Source: Flavobacteriales bacterium (GTDB lineage Bacteria; Bacteroidota; Bacteroidia; NS11-12g; UBA955). Taken from it: a stretch of DNA of 31,319 nucleotides. Under the pieces are notes generated by a model. That model was not told where the DNA came from. It was given only the letters and a program-made list of their open reading frames with translations, and did not search any database. This document shows positions 16,571 through 24,882 of the stretch, in pieces. The stretch covers positions 1 through 31,319 of the forward strand of contig CANHXF010000001.1 in assembly GCA_947464515.1 (NCBI GenBank). The letters run 5' to 3'. The position numbers were made by a program, and so were the translations under genes. Position 1 is the first letter of the stretch. Every line of letters begins with the position of its first letter.

Positions 16571-17113
16571 ATGTTTCAGAACTTACCGATTCCCTTTTTG
16601 ATATTGTCGTTTCTCACGATTTTATCGTCGTTGTACGTCGTGACAAGTAAAAACCCAGTACACAGCGTATTGGCATTGATTTTTACTTTCTTTACGATAT
16701 CAGCGCATTATGTATTATTGAACGCCCAGTTTTTGGCTGTCGTTAATTTGATCGTCTACGCCGGAGCCATCATGGTTTTGTTTCTATTCGTTTTGATGCT
16801 TTTAAATCTGAGCAAAGAGACTGAGCCGGTGAAATCGAATTGGTGGGGTATTGCTGCTGCCATTACCGCCGGTTCTATGCTGTTGATTGTCACCGCTGCT
16901 TTTCAAGTCACAGGAGAAGCGGTTGCAAAGAACCCAGTAGAAGGCATCGGATTGGTGAAAGCGTTGGGAAAAGTTTTATTTACTCGTTTTGTGGTGCCAT
17001 TCGAATTGACAGGTATTTTGTTCTTGGCTGCGATGGTAGGTGCCGTTTTGTTGGGCAAGAGAGAAAAGAACAATGCAGTATTAATCCCTAAAGAAGAAGG
17101 AGGCAATTCATGA
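16571..17113 (+). CDS. nuoJ: NADH-quinone oxidoreductase subunit J
   Basis: 180 residues from ATG 16571; the frame runs upstream to 16520 inside nuoI, but the family begins at the MFQNLPIPF segment. Five transmembrane helices are expected. The conserved third helix is clear (NAQFLAVVNLIVYAGAIMVL, including the pi-bulge YAGAIMVLFLF region), which takes part in the water/proton path between quinone cavity and antiporter subunits. The fifth hydrophobic helix (TGILFLAAMVGAVLLGK) is followed by a charged end. Stop overlaps the nuoK ATG by 4 nt. Confidence 0.96.
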   Translation: MFQNLPIPFLILSFLTILSSLYVVTSKNPVHSVLALIFTFFTISAHYVLLNAQFLAVVNLIVYAGAIMVLFLFVLMLLNLSKETEPVKSNWWGIAAAITAGSMLLIVTAAFQVTGEAVAKNPVEGIGLVKALGKVLFTRFVVPFELTGILFLAAMVGAVLLGKREKNNAVLIPKEEGGNS

Positions 17114-17436
17114 ACTTGTTAAGTATATTTAATCAGGTGGAAATCAGCCACTACATCTATCTAAGCACCGTGTTGTTTAGCATAGGTTTATTTGGTGTGT
17201 TGTTTCGTCGTAACGCCATCATCTTGTTGATGTGTATCGAATTGATGCTTAACGCAGTGAACCTGTTGTTTACGGCTTTTTCAACCTATATGGGCGATGC
17301 CGACGGTCAGATATTTGTATTTTTTATCATGGTGGTAGCAGCGGCGGAAGCGGCAGTAGGCTTGGCCATTTTGGTTTTGGTGTATCGCAATACGCGCAAA
17401 ACGGATGTGAGTTTCTTAGACCAATTAAAAGGATAG
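17110..17436 (+). CDS. nuoK: NADH-quinone oxidoreductase subunit K
   Basis: 108 residues, three transmembrane helices, MrpC-like. The two membrane glutamates required for proton transfer are visible in LLMCIELMLNAVNLL and MVVAAAEAAVGLAILVL. It starts in an ATGA overlap with nuoJ and has one of the few strong ribosome sites in the window (AAGGAGG at 17097-17103, 6 nt before the ATG). Ends 4 nt before nuoL. Confidence 0.97.
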   Translation: MNLLSIFNQVEISHYIYLSTVLFSIGLFGVLFRRNAIILLMCIELMLNAVNLLFTAFSTYMGDADGQIFVFFIMVVAAAEAAVGLAILVLVYRNTRKTDVSFLDQLKG

Positions 17437-17440
17437 AGGT

Positions 17441-19360
17441 ATGTTGACATTAATGATATTTTTACCGTTGATTGGTTTCTTGATCAATGGTTTGGTTGGA
17501 AGATTCTTGCCAAAAAATGTTTCCGGTTGGTTGGGTACTGCAGCTGTGTTGGGTTCATTCATTTTAGCAGTGATGAATTTCAATGCGCTTACCGCTGAGG
17601 CAGGTCAGTTGGAAAGCATCCACCAAAAATTGTTTACCTTCTTGCATGTTGGAAGTCTACACGTAGATTTTGCATTTCAATTTGATCGCTTGTCTGCGGT
17701 AATGACGTTAATCATTACGGGAATAGGCACTTTGATTCACATGTATTCAATCGCTTACATGCATGAAGATGATGGATTGTATAAGTTCTTCGCTTATCTC
17801 AACTTGTTCATTTTTAACATGTTGGTTTTGGTTTTGGGCTCCAACTACATGATGTTGTTCTTTGGTTGGGAAGGCGTGGGATTGTGCTCATACTTGCTGA
17901 TTGGATTCTGGTACAAGAATGTCGACTTTGGGAAGGCCGCTCGCAAAGCTTTCGTAATGAACCGCATCGGAGACTTAGGTCTGTTGTTGGGTTTGTTCTT
18001 GATTTACAGCACTTACGGCACTTTTGAGTACCAAGATTTGTTTTCTAGAGTATTCACCGGCACAGATGCATCGTCGAATGTCAACACAGCCATTGCCTTG
18101 TTGTTGTTTATTGGAGCGATGGGTAAGAGTGCTCAAATTCCATTGTATACTTGGTTGCCCGATGCGATGGCAGGACCAACTCCGGTTTCGGCGTTGATTC
18201 ACGCGGCGACGATGGTAACCGCTGGTATTTATTTGGTGATTCGCTCCGAAGCCATTTATGCTTTGAGTCCTTTTGCAAATGAAATAGTGATGTGGATTGG
18301 CTTGTCGACATCTATTTTGGCGGCATTAATCGGTCTAAAGCAAAACGATATCAAAAAAGTATTGGCCTACAGTACTGTGAGTCAGTTGGGTTTGATGTTT
18401 ATCGCCCTTGGTTGTGGCGCCTATACCGCTGCATTGTTTCATGTGATTACGCATGCTTTTTTCAAAGCTTTGTTATTCCTAGGTTCAGGAAGTGTGATTC
18501 ATGGCATGCACCACGAGCAAGATATCCGTCAAATGGGTGGTTTGCGCAAGAAAATGCCAATTACGTATCTGACTTTCTTAATCGGAACCTTGGCAATTAC
18601 GGGATTCCCATTCTTGTCGGGCTTTTTCTCTAAAGACGAAATCTTGATGTCGGCCTTCGCCCATAACAAACTCGTGTTTGGTTTGGCGTTGATGAGTGCT
18701 GGTATTACGGGATTCTATATGTTCAGAATGTTCTTTGTGACATTCCATGGCACTTACAGAAATCATCATCATGCATACGAAAAGGTGCACGAAAGTCCTT
18801 TGTTGATGACATTGCCTTTGCTCGTCTTGGCGGTGCTTTCAGTGATTGGCGGTGCAGTGAATTTGCCTCATTATTTGGGTGAGGGAATTTCTGGAGGTTT
18901 GCATCATTTGTTGAGTTTTGATGGGGGCGGTCAGTTTTCTCCAATTCTTATCTATCCTGAACATGCCATAGAATTATCGCATACCGCAGAAATCGCTTTG
19001 TTGGCGATGGCTGTCTCTGTGTTCGTGATCGCATTCTTGTACACTAGAAACAAATATGTTGTCAAAGGCTCTGTGCCTGAAGCGGATGCGGATCAACAGG
19101 GGATGGGAAAGGTACTTGCCAATAAGTTCTACGTGGATGAAGCCTACGATATGGCCTTTGTCGCGCCATTGGAGTCGGCCTCTGATGTTATCACCGAATA
19201 CGTGGATGAAAAAGCCCTAAAATCCGCAGTGGATGGGGTTGGAACCGGTGGATACGGTTTGAGTAAATTGCTATCGAAGATTCAGAATGGAAACATCGAA
19301 TATTATTTGTTGTATATGGTAATTGGAATTTCTTTATTGTTGGCCTTTAATCTGTTTTAA
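17441..19360 (+). CDS. nuoL: NADH-quinone oxidoreductase subunit L
   Basis: 639 residues, the distal antiporter-like subunit of complex I. Functional segments: LFFGWEGVGLCSYLLIGFW (TM5 Glu), MGKSAQIPLYTWLPDAMAGPTPVSALIHAATMVTAG (TM7 Lys and the Lys/His relay), HVITHAFFKALLFLGSGS (TM8 region), GFFSKDEIL (TM12 Lys). The C-terminal end carries the long lateral helix region and a last hydrophobic anchor (YYLLYMVIGISLLLAFNLF). Length is normal. AGGATAGAGG precedes the ATG. Two nucleotides separate it from nuoM. Confidence 0.98.
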   Translation: MLTLMIFLPLIGFLINGLVGRFLPKNVSGWLGTAAVLGSFILAVMNFNALTAEAGQLESIHQKLFTFLHVGSLHVDFAFQFDRLSAVMTLIITGIGTLIHMYSIAYMHEDDGLYKFFAYLNLFIFNMLVLVLGSNYMMLFFGWEGVGLCSYLLIGFWYKNVDFGKAARKAFVMNRIGDLGLLLGLFLIYSTYGTFEYQDLFSRVFTGTDASSNVNTAIALLLFIGAMGKSAQIPLYTWLPDAMAGPTPVSALIHAATMVTAGIYLVIRSEAIYALSPFANEIVMWIGLSTSILAALIGLKQNDIKKVLAYSTVSQLGLMFIALGCGAYTAALFHVITHAFFKALLFLGSGSVIHGMHHEQDIRQMGGLRKKMPITYLTFLIGTLAITGFPFLSGFFSKDEILMSAFAHNKLVFGLALMSAGITGFYMFRMFFVTFHGTYRNHHHAYEKVHESPLLMTLPLLVLAVLSVIGGAVNLPHYLGEGISGGLHHLLSFDGGGQFSPILIYPEHAIELSHTAEIALLAMAVSVFVIAFLYTRNKYVVKGSVPEADADQQGMGKVLANKFYVDEAYDMAFVAPLESASDVITEYVDEKALKSAVDGVGTGGYGLSKLLSKIQNGNIEYYLLYMVIGISLLLAFNLF

Positions 19361-19362
19361 TC

Positions 19363-20802
19363 ATGGAAATTATACTTATACCGATCATCGCGGCCTTGGT
19401 TACAGCAGGACTGGGTAAGCGCAGCAATGTTTGGATTTCAACCTTGTTATCGCTGATTCCATTGGCGGTGCTGTATACCTATTTTACTCGTTTTGGCGTC
19501 GACAATGGTTGGAAGACCATTTTTGATCTGACCTGGATTTCTGAGAACATTCGCTTTACATTAGGATTTGATGGCCTTACGGGCATGTTGTTGTTGCTGA
19601 CCAATTTGATGGTGCCGGTGATCGTAATGGCGGGTATTCGCGACGATGAGAATCGTGTGAAGTTAACCGCATTGACATTGTTCATGCAGGGCGCGTTGAA
19701 TGGCGTATTTATGGCGCAAGACGGGTTGATGTTCTACATATTTTGGGAGCTTGCGTTGATTCCGATTTATTTCATCACATTGACAATGAGCGGGGAGAAT
19801 GCCTTTAAAATTACGTTGAGGTTCTTCTTGTATACCTTTATTGGTTCTTTGGCGATGTTGGCCAGTTTGCTTTACTTGTTCCTACACACAGCCGATTACT
19901 CTTTTTCGTTCGAAGCATTGCGTGCCGTTGAATTGTCGCGCATCGAATCCATTTGGGTTGGAGCAGGTATTCTGTTGGCTTTTGTTGTGAAAATTCCGTT
20001 GTTGCCTTTCCATTCTTGGCAGGCCGATACTTATACCCATTCTCCCGCTGCCGGTTCGATGTTATTGAGCGGTATCATGCTAAAAATGGGATTGTATGGG
20101 TTGCTTCGTTGGTATTTGCCATTGGCTCCTGAGAGCATCGAATTCTTCCAGCCTTGGATTATTGGACTTTCTGTTGCCGGTGTGTTGTATGGCGCTTTGA
20201 TTGCTATCAGACAGAAAGATATGAAGCGTTTGATTGCCTTTTCTTCTTTGTCGCACGTGGCCTTAATCGCTGCGGGTATTTTTACATTAACGGCTGAGGG
20301 TTTAGAAGGTGGCGTTTTGCAGATGTTTGTTCACGGCGTGAATGTTATTGGTTTGTTTTTGGTGGTTGAATTGATCGAAAAGAGCACTGGAACACGTTTA
20401 TTAGGTGAGTTGGGTGGATTGGCTAAGTCGAATCGCTCGTTTATGATATTCTTCATGCTCTTGGCATTGGGTACGGTTGCCGTTCCTTTCACCAATGGTT
20501 TTCCTGGTGAATTCATGTTGTTGAAGGCGGTTTATATGTACAATCCAAATATGGCGTTGTTGGCCGGATTGACCATCATATTCTGTGCAGTTTACATCTT
20601 TAGAATGGTGCAGTTTAGTATGTTTGGCGAAGGTAAGCATGAGGTTTCATTGCTAAAATGGAATGAATATGTCGCATTTGGAATTTTGTCTGTTGCGGTA
20701 TTATTGATTGGATTTGTCCCACAGTTGTTCATCGACGTGGTGCATTCGAGTATATTACAAATTGTTACATGGGTTTCAGAAGCTAAAGGAGTATTGTCAT
20801 GA
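19363..20802 (+). CDS. nuoM: NADH-quinone oxidoreductase subunit M
   Basis: 479 residues, antiporter-like proton-pumping subunit. Recognised by MFYIFWELALIPIYFI (TM5 Glu), VVKIPLLPFHSWQADTYTHSP followed by GIMLKMGLYGLLRW (TM7-8 Lys residues), and GFPGEFMLL with Glu in place of the TM12 Lys of nuoL, as is normal for nuoM. Begins 2 nt after nuoL and overlaps nuoN by 4 nt. Confidence 0.98.
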   Translation: MEIILIPIIAALVTAGLGKRSNVWISTLLSLIPLAVLYTYFTRFGVDNGWKTIFDLTWISENIRFTLGFDGLTGMLLLLTNLMVPVIVMAGIRDDENRVKLTALTLFMQGALNGVFMAQDGLMFYIFWELALIPIYFITLTMSGENAFKITLRFFLYTFIGSLAMLASLLYLFLHTADYSFSFEALRAVELSRIESIWVGAGILLAFVVKIPLLPFHSWQADTYTHSPAAGSMLLSGIMLKMGLYGLLRWYLPLAPESIEFFQPWIIGLSVAGVLYGALIAIRQKDMKRLIAFSSLSHVALIAAGIFTLTAEGLEGGVLQMFVHGVNVIGLFLVVELIEKSTGTRLLGELGGLAKSNRSFMIFFMLLALGTVAVPFTNGFPGEFMLLKAVYMYNPNMALLAGLTIIFCAVYIFRMVQFSMFGEGKHEVSLLKWNEYVAFGILSVAVLLIGFVPQLFIDVVHSSILQIVTWVSEAKGVLS

Positions 20803-22193
20803 TCGCATTATTTATCACATTTTTCGCCGCCGTAGTCATTTTGTTTTTAGGGCTAAACAAGAAGGAATCTTCTTTTTCAAACTTGGCAGTGGTGGCTTTG
20901 ATGGCTTCCTCGATTTGTTCTTTTTGCAATGCCAAAGGTCTTTGCAATTTCGCCATTTTAGAATCTTGGGTTCCCGCGAACATGATGTTGTTTGGCTATT
21001 CCGAGCACATGTTTGCTTCGTTGTTGGCTTTTGTTGCTGCAGTGATTGTATTTGCCTTTAGAAAGAACGATAATTTGGGTACCGATCAGTTGGGGTTAAT
21101 TATGTTCAGCCTTTGTGGTGCTTTCATGATGATATCTTACCAACACATTGTGATGTTGTTCTTGGGCATCGAGGTTTTGTCGATTCCACTTTATGTTTTG
21201 GCAGGATCAAAGAAAGATAGTTTGGCTTCAAACGAAGCATCGTTGAAATACTTCTTGATGGGTGCCTTCTCAACGGGCATTTTCTTGTTGGGTACCGCTT
21301 TTATTTACGGAGGTACTGGGTCGTTGGAATTGGAAATGATGGGTATCAAGCCCAGTTTCATGCACGCCATGGAAGGGATGCCAATCCCGACATTGATCAA
21401 TGCAGGATTGATTCTAATGAGCGTCGGCTTGTTGTTTAAAGTGGCAGCAGCGCCTTTCCATTTCTGGGCACCTGACGTTTACGTAGGAAGTCCAAATAGA
21501 ACCACCGTGTTCATGGCAACCATCGTAAAAATCACTGCATTTGTGGCTTTTAATAAATTGTTGTCAACCTTTGGTGGCATTCATAATACCTGGAGCGGTT
21601 GGTTGTGCGTATTGGGTATGATAACCATCGTTTGGGGTAACCTTGCTGGTTTGGTGCAAAACGGTGTCAAAAGAACTTTGGCCTTCAGTAGTATCGCTCA
21701 CGCAGGCTATTTGGTGATGTTCTTGCTGATTTTGGATGAGTCAAAAACTTGGATTTTGTGGTATTATGGCTTTGCCTATGCCCTTGCCAGTGTATTGGTA
21801 TTCTTGATTGCGCATCAAAGTGCAACTGATAAGAATCCTGTGGGATTTGATATGTTCAATGGCTTATCAAAGCGCTCTCCTTGGGTGGCTTTTGCTTTGG
21901 TAGTGGGTGTCTTGTCGATGGCTGGAATCCCAATTTCTGCCGGATTCGATGCCAAATTCTATCTATTCTCTTTCGCTTGGCAATCATCTCCTTGGTTGGT
22001 AGGTGTAGGCTTGTTAGGCTCTGCGATATCAATTGGATACTATTTCAAGTTTATCAAGCACGCTTTCTTGGTGAAAGTGGATGGTGATGAAACAGCAGTA
22101 GAATACAACGACAAAGGTCTGATGATGTTGATCGCAGCGTTATTGTTGTTAGCGGGTGCGATGCCTTGGGTATTGCTGAAGTGGGTATTCTAA
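20799..22193 (+). CDS. nuoN: NADH-quinone oxidoreductase subunit N
   Basis: 464 residues, the antiporter-like subunit next to NuoK. Conserved segments: FLGIEVLSIPLYVLAGS (TM5 Glu), LLFKVAAAPFHFWAPDVYVGSP (TM7 Lys, quinone-side loop), IVKITAFVAF (TM8 Lys), GIPISAGFDAKFYLF (TM12 Lys). Start is the ATGA overlap with nuoM; AAAGGAG at 20785-20791 lies 7 nt before it. Last gene of the nuo run; a minus-strand gene ends 9 nt downstream with no terminator hairpin that I can see. Confidence 0.98.
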   Translation: MIALFITFFAAVVILFLGLNKKESSFSNLAVVALMASSICSFCNAKGLCNFAILESWVPANMMLFGYSEHMFASLLAFVAAVIVFAFRKNDNLGTDQLGLIMFSLCGAFMMISYQHIVMLFLGIEVLSIPLYVLAGSKKDSLASNEASLKYFLMGAFSTGIFLLGTAFIYGGTGSLELEMMGIKPSFMHAMEGMPIPTLINAGLILMSVGLLFKVAAAPFHFWAPDVYVGSPNRTTVFMATIVKITAFVAFNKLLSTFGGIHNTWSGWLCVLGMITIVWGNLAGLVQNGVKRTLAFSSIAHAGYLVMFLLILDESKTWILWYYGFAYALASVLVFLIAHQSATDKNPVGFDMFNGLSKRSPWVAFALVVGVLSMAGIPISAGFDAKFYLFSFAWQSSPWLVGVGLLGSAISIGYYFKFIKHAFLVKVDGDETAVEYNDKGLMMLIAALLLLAGAMPWVLLKWVF

Positions 22194-22202
22194 ATTTCCG
22201 AA

Positions 22203-22805
22203 TTAGAATTTGTAGCCAAAGCGGTAGATAAAAGCGCCGAAGGGCATGTTTTCTGAATAAGCTCCGTTGGTTGAGAGGCCAATTGAAATCCAGCTCGACA
22301 TATCATCGCTAGATAAATAACCTATGCAAATAATAGGGGATCCAATCCATTGTCGATCCATAGTGTTTTTGATATTCGTATTTAGATGTCGATATTCACC
22401 TTGGATGAATATTTTGTTTAATGTCAATCGAGCAAATCCAAATCCCCCAAAACTCGCGTGGTTTGATGCCAGCCCAGCATGGATACCGCCGCCCAACAAA
22501 ATTCTCTGGTTCCACCAATAACCTGCCTGAGGATCTAAGGACAGATAAAAATTATTACTATTACCATTTCCATTTGTCATGAATTCAATGGCTTTGTACG
22601 GCTCGATTTTGTCCTTAAACGATGAAGAAAATTGGTAATCATCAATGAGTTGGGTGTCTCGGCTTGATTGGTTAGTGTCAGTCACCCTAGAAGGAGTGGG
22701 CTTCTTCTTCGTATCGCCCTCCAAACCATCATACTGACCGTAGCAGCCAATGGTGGAAAGAAATAGGATAAATAGTACGATTCCTTTATGGTTTGACAAT
22801 GTCAT
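22203..22805 (-). CDS. Small outer-membrane beta-barrel-like protein
   Basis: 200 residues. The N-terminal signal is KGIVLFILFLSTIGCYGQ: a Cys lies at the right place for a lipoprotein, but TIGC is a poor lipobox, so cleavage after YG (signal peptidase I) is also possible. A polar linker with PTPSRVTDTNQSSRDTQ precedes a strand-rich domain (FYLSLDPQAGYWWNQRILLGGGIHAGL, FGFARLTLNKIFIQGEYRHL, SPIICIGYLSS, SWISIGLSTNG) that ends FIYRFGYKF; the terminal Phe is the usual signature recognised by the outer-membrane assembly machinery. No named family. Convergent with nuoN and divergent from serC. Confidence 0.72.
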   Translation of the reverse strand: MTLSNHKGIVLFILFLSTIGCYGQYDGLEGDTKKKPTPSRVTDTNQSSRDTQLIDDYQFSSSFKDKIEPYKAIEFMTNGNGNSNNFYLSLDPQAGYWWNQRILLGGGIHAGLASNHASFGGFGFARLTLNKIFIQGEYRHLNTNIKNTMDRQWIGSPIICIGYLSSDDMSSWISIGLSTNGAYSENMPFGAFIYRFGYKF

Positions 22806-22809
22806 TTAC

Positions 22810-22840
22810 TTGTTTCCCCGCAATTATACGCGTAAAATTG
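22810..22840 (+). promoter_or_regulatory. Possible promoter of serC-serA-DUF1015
   Basis: TTG at 22810-22812, a 20-nt spacer, then TAAAATTG at 22833-22840 (one mismatch to TAnnTTTG). Predicted start near 22847, 12 nt before the serC ATG. Spacing is right but the -7 box is imperfect. Confidence 0.33.
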
Positions 22841-22858
22841 TAACTGTTTAGACACACT

Positions 22859-23929
22859 ATGTCAAAGATTCATAATTTCTCTGCCGGTCCATCCATTTTG
22901 GCGGAGAGTGCTTTTGAAAAAAGCATACAGGACATCAAGAATTTCGCCGGAACTGGCTTGAGTATCTTGGAAGTTTCCCATAGAGGAAAAGAGTTTGAAA
23001 AAGTAATGGCTGATGCTGCAGGCCTCGTAAGAACATTGTTGGGCGTGCCCGATGATTACGATGTCCTTTTTCTTCAAGGAGGTGCCAGCACTCAGTTTTT
23101 TCAAATCCCAATGAATTTTTTAAAGACCAAAGCGGCGTACACAGATACTGGAACTTGGGCAAATCGCGCTTTGATCGAAGCAAAAGGCTTTGGCGAAGTA
23201 AATGTGGTTGCCTCAAGCAAAGGATCGAACTATTCTTTTATACCTAAGGACTACCAAGTGCCTCAAGATGTCGATTATTTCCATTGTACCAGCAACAATA
23301 CAATTTTTGGCACACAGATCAAGCAATATCCTGATTGTGGCAACACGCCGCTGATTTGTGATATGAGCTCTGACATTTTCTCTAAGCCCGTAGATGTGTC
23401 GAAGTTCGCCATGATTTACGCCGGAGCACAGAAAAATATGGGCCCTGCGGGTGTCACTTTGGTGATTATCAAAAAGGATATGTACGATAAAATGGCCGAC
23501 AGACATATTCCGACCATGATGAAGTATAAAATTCATGCCGACAACGACAGTATGTACAATACTCCGCCAGTGTTCCCAATTTTGGTTTCAAAATATAACT
23601 TGGAATGGATGTTAAGTGCAGGTGGAGTAGAAGGTATGGCAAAACGCAATCAAGAGAAGGCGGATTTGTTGTATAACGCCATCGACAATAGTCCTTATTT
23701 TAAAGGAACTACAGCCGTTGAAGATCGCAGTCAGATGAATGTTTGCTTTGTTTTTGATGAAGAACATATTGGTTTGGAGGAGAAATTCAACGCAGCTTGT
23801 AAGGAAGCGAATTTGTCCGGATTGAAAGGCCACAGAAGTGTTGGAGGTTATCGCGCATCGTTGTACAATGCTTTGCCTTTGGAAAGTGTTCAGGCGTTGG
23901 TGAATGTAATGGAGACCTTTGCATCATGA
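22859..23929 (+). CDS. serC: Phosphoserine aminotransferase
   Basis: 356 residues, class V aminotransferase. It converts 3-phosphohydroxypyruvate and glutamate to O-phosphoserine and 2-oxoglutarate (step 2 of the phosphorylated serine pathway). Seen: the N-terminal NFSAGPSIL, SHRGKEFEKV, the cofactor loop LFLQGGASTQF (72-80), and the PLP-binding Lys192 in YAGAQKNMGPAG; substrate-phosphate residues His/Arg are in the C-terminal LKGHRSVGGYRASLYNA. Length is typical. Cytosolic. The TGA overlaps the serA ATG by 4 nt, so the two are translationally coupled. Confidence 0.96.
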   Translation: MSKIHNFSAGPSILAESAFEKSIQDIKNFAGTGLSILEVSHRGKEFEKVMADAAGLVRTLLGVPDDYDVLFLQGGASTQFFQIPMNFLKTKAAYTDTGTWANRALIEAKGFGEVNVVASSKGSNYSFIPKDYQVPQDVDYFHCTSNNTIFGTQIKQYPDCGNTPLICDMSSDIFSKPVDVSKFAMIYAGAQKNMGPAGVTLVIIKKDMYDKMADRHIPTMMKYKIHADNDSMYNTPPVFPILVSKYNLEWMLSAGGVEGMAKRNQEKADLLYNAIDNSPYFKGTTAVEDRSQMNVCFVFDEEHIGLEEKFNAACKEANLSGLKGHRSVGGYRASLYNALPLESVQALVNVMETFAS

Positions 23930-24873
23930 GAGTTTTAGCAAATGACGGAATAGATGCTGCGGGTAAGTCAATAATAGAAGCCGCAGGTTTTGAGGTGATT
24001 ACCACGAAAATCGCTCAAGAGGAATTGGCCGATAAAATCAATGAATACGATGTGTTGATCGTGAGAAGTGCAACGAAAGTCAATGCGAATATCATCAATG
24101 CATCAAACTTGAAATTGATTGCTCGCGCCGGTGTTGGTTTGGATAATATCGATATCAAAGCAGCTGGATTGAAAAATATTCCCGTTGTCAATACCCCCAA
24201 TGCTAGCAGTCGTTCCGTTGCTGAATTGGTCTTCGCTCACTTATTCTCCTTATCGCGTTTCTTGCACAAAGCCAATCGTGAAATGCCAACCCATGGGATC
24301 GATGGGTTTAAAGAAATGAAAAAGGTGTATTCTGAAGGCTTTGAGTTGATGGGCAAGAAATTGGGTATCATCGGTTTCGGTAGAATTGGTCAAGAGGTTG
24401 CCAAAATGGCTATCGGACTGGGTATGGAAGTACTCGTTTACGACTATAAACAAAGAGAATTCGATGTGGTTGTATCATTGTCGAATGCCTATAAAGCAAA
24501 TAATTTCAAGTTGACGCTAAAGGGTCAGTCTTTGGAAACGGTTTTATCTCAATCAGATTGTATCACTTTGCATACCCCTGGTAGCGAAGAGGTGATGAAT
24601 GCTGAAAACATCGCGATGATGAAAAAAGGGTCGGTGCTAATCAACTGTGCTCGCGGTGGCGTTGTCAATGAGCAGGCTTTGGCTGATGCGTTGTCGAGCG
24701 GACATATTTCTGCGGCGGGTGTTGATGTTTTTGTCAATGAACCACCAACCAACGATTTGATGATAAGCCAATCCAACTGTAGTTTATCTCCCCATATTGG
24801 TGCAAGTACCAAGGAAGCCCAGGAGAGAGTAGGGATAGAGCTTGCTGAGAGAATTACTTCGTTTTTTAAATAA
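23926..24873 (+). CDS. serA: D-3-phosphoglycerate dehydrogenase, short form
   Basis: 315 residues, D-isomer-specific 2-hydroxyacid dehydrogenase. It oxidises 3-phosphoglycerate with NAD+ (step 1 of serine synthesis). NAD fold G150-F-G152-R-I-G155 followed by VYDYKQ. Catalytic residues: Arg243 (NCARGGVVNE), Glu272 (VNEPP) and His290 (SPHIGAST); RAGVGLDNID (67-76) is the substrate-side motif. It lacks the C-terminal ACT and intervening domains, so serine feedback inhibition by the ACT route is not expected. Its place between serC and the DUF1015 gene favours serA over other 2-hydroxyacid dehydrogenases. The next gene starts 9 nt later. Confidence 0.93.
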   Translation: MRVLANDGIDAAGKSIIEAAGFEVITTKIAQEELADKINEYDVLIVRSATKVNANIINASNLKLIARAGVGLDNIDIKAAGLKNIPVVNTPNASSRSVAELVFAHLFSLSRFLHKANREMPTHGIDGFKEMKKVYSEGFELMGKKLGIIGFGRIGQEVAKMAIGLGMEVLVYDYKQREFDVVVSLSNAYKANNFKLTLKGQSLETVLSQSDCITLHTPGSEEVMNAENIAMMKKGSVLINCARGGVVNEQALADALSSGHISAAGVDVFVNEPPTNDLMISQSNCSLSPHIGASTKEAQERVGIELAERITSFFK

Positions 24874-24882
24874 TAGATCGCA

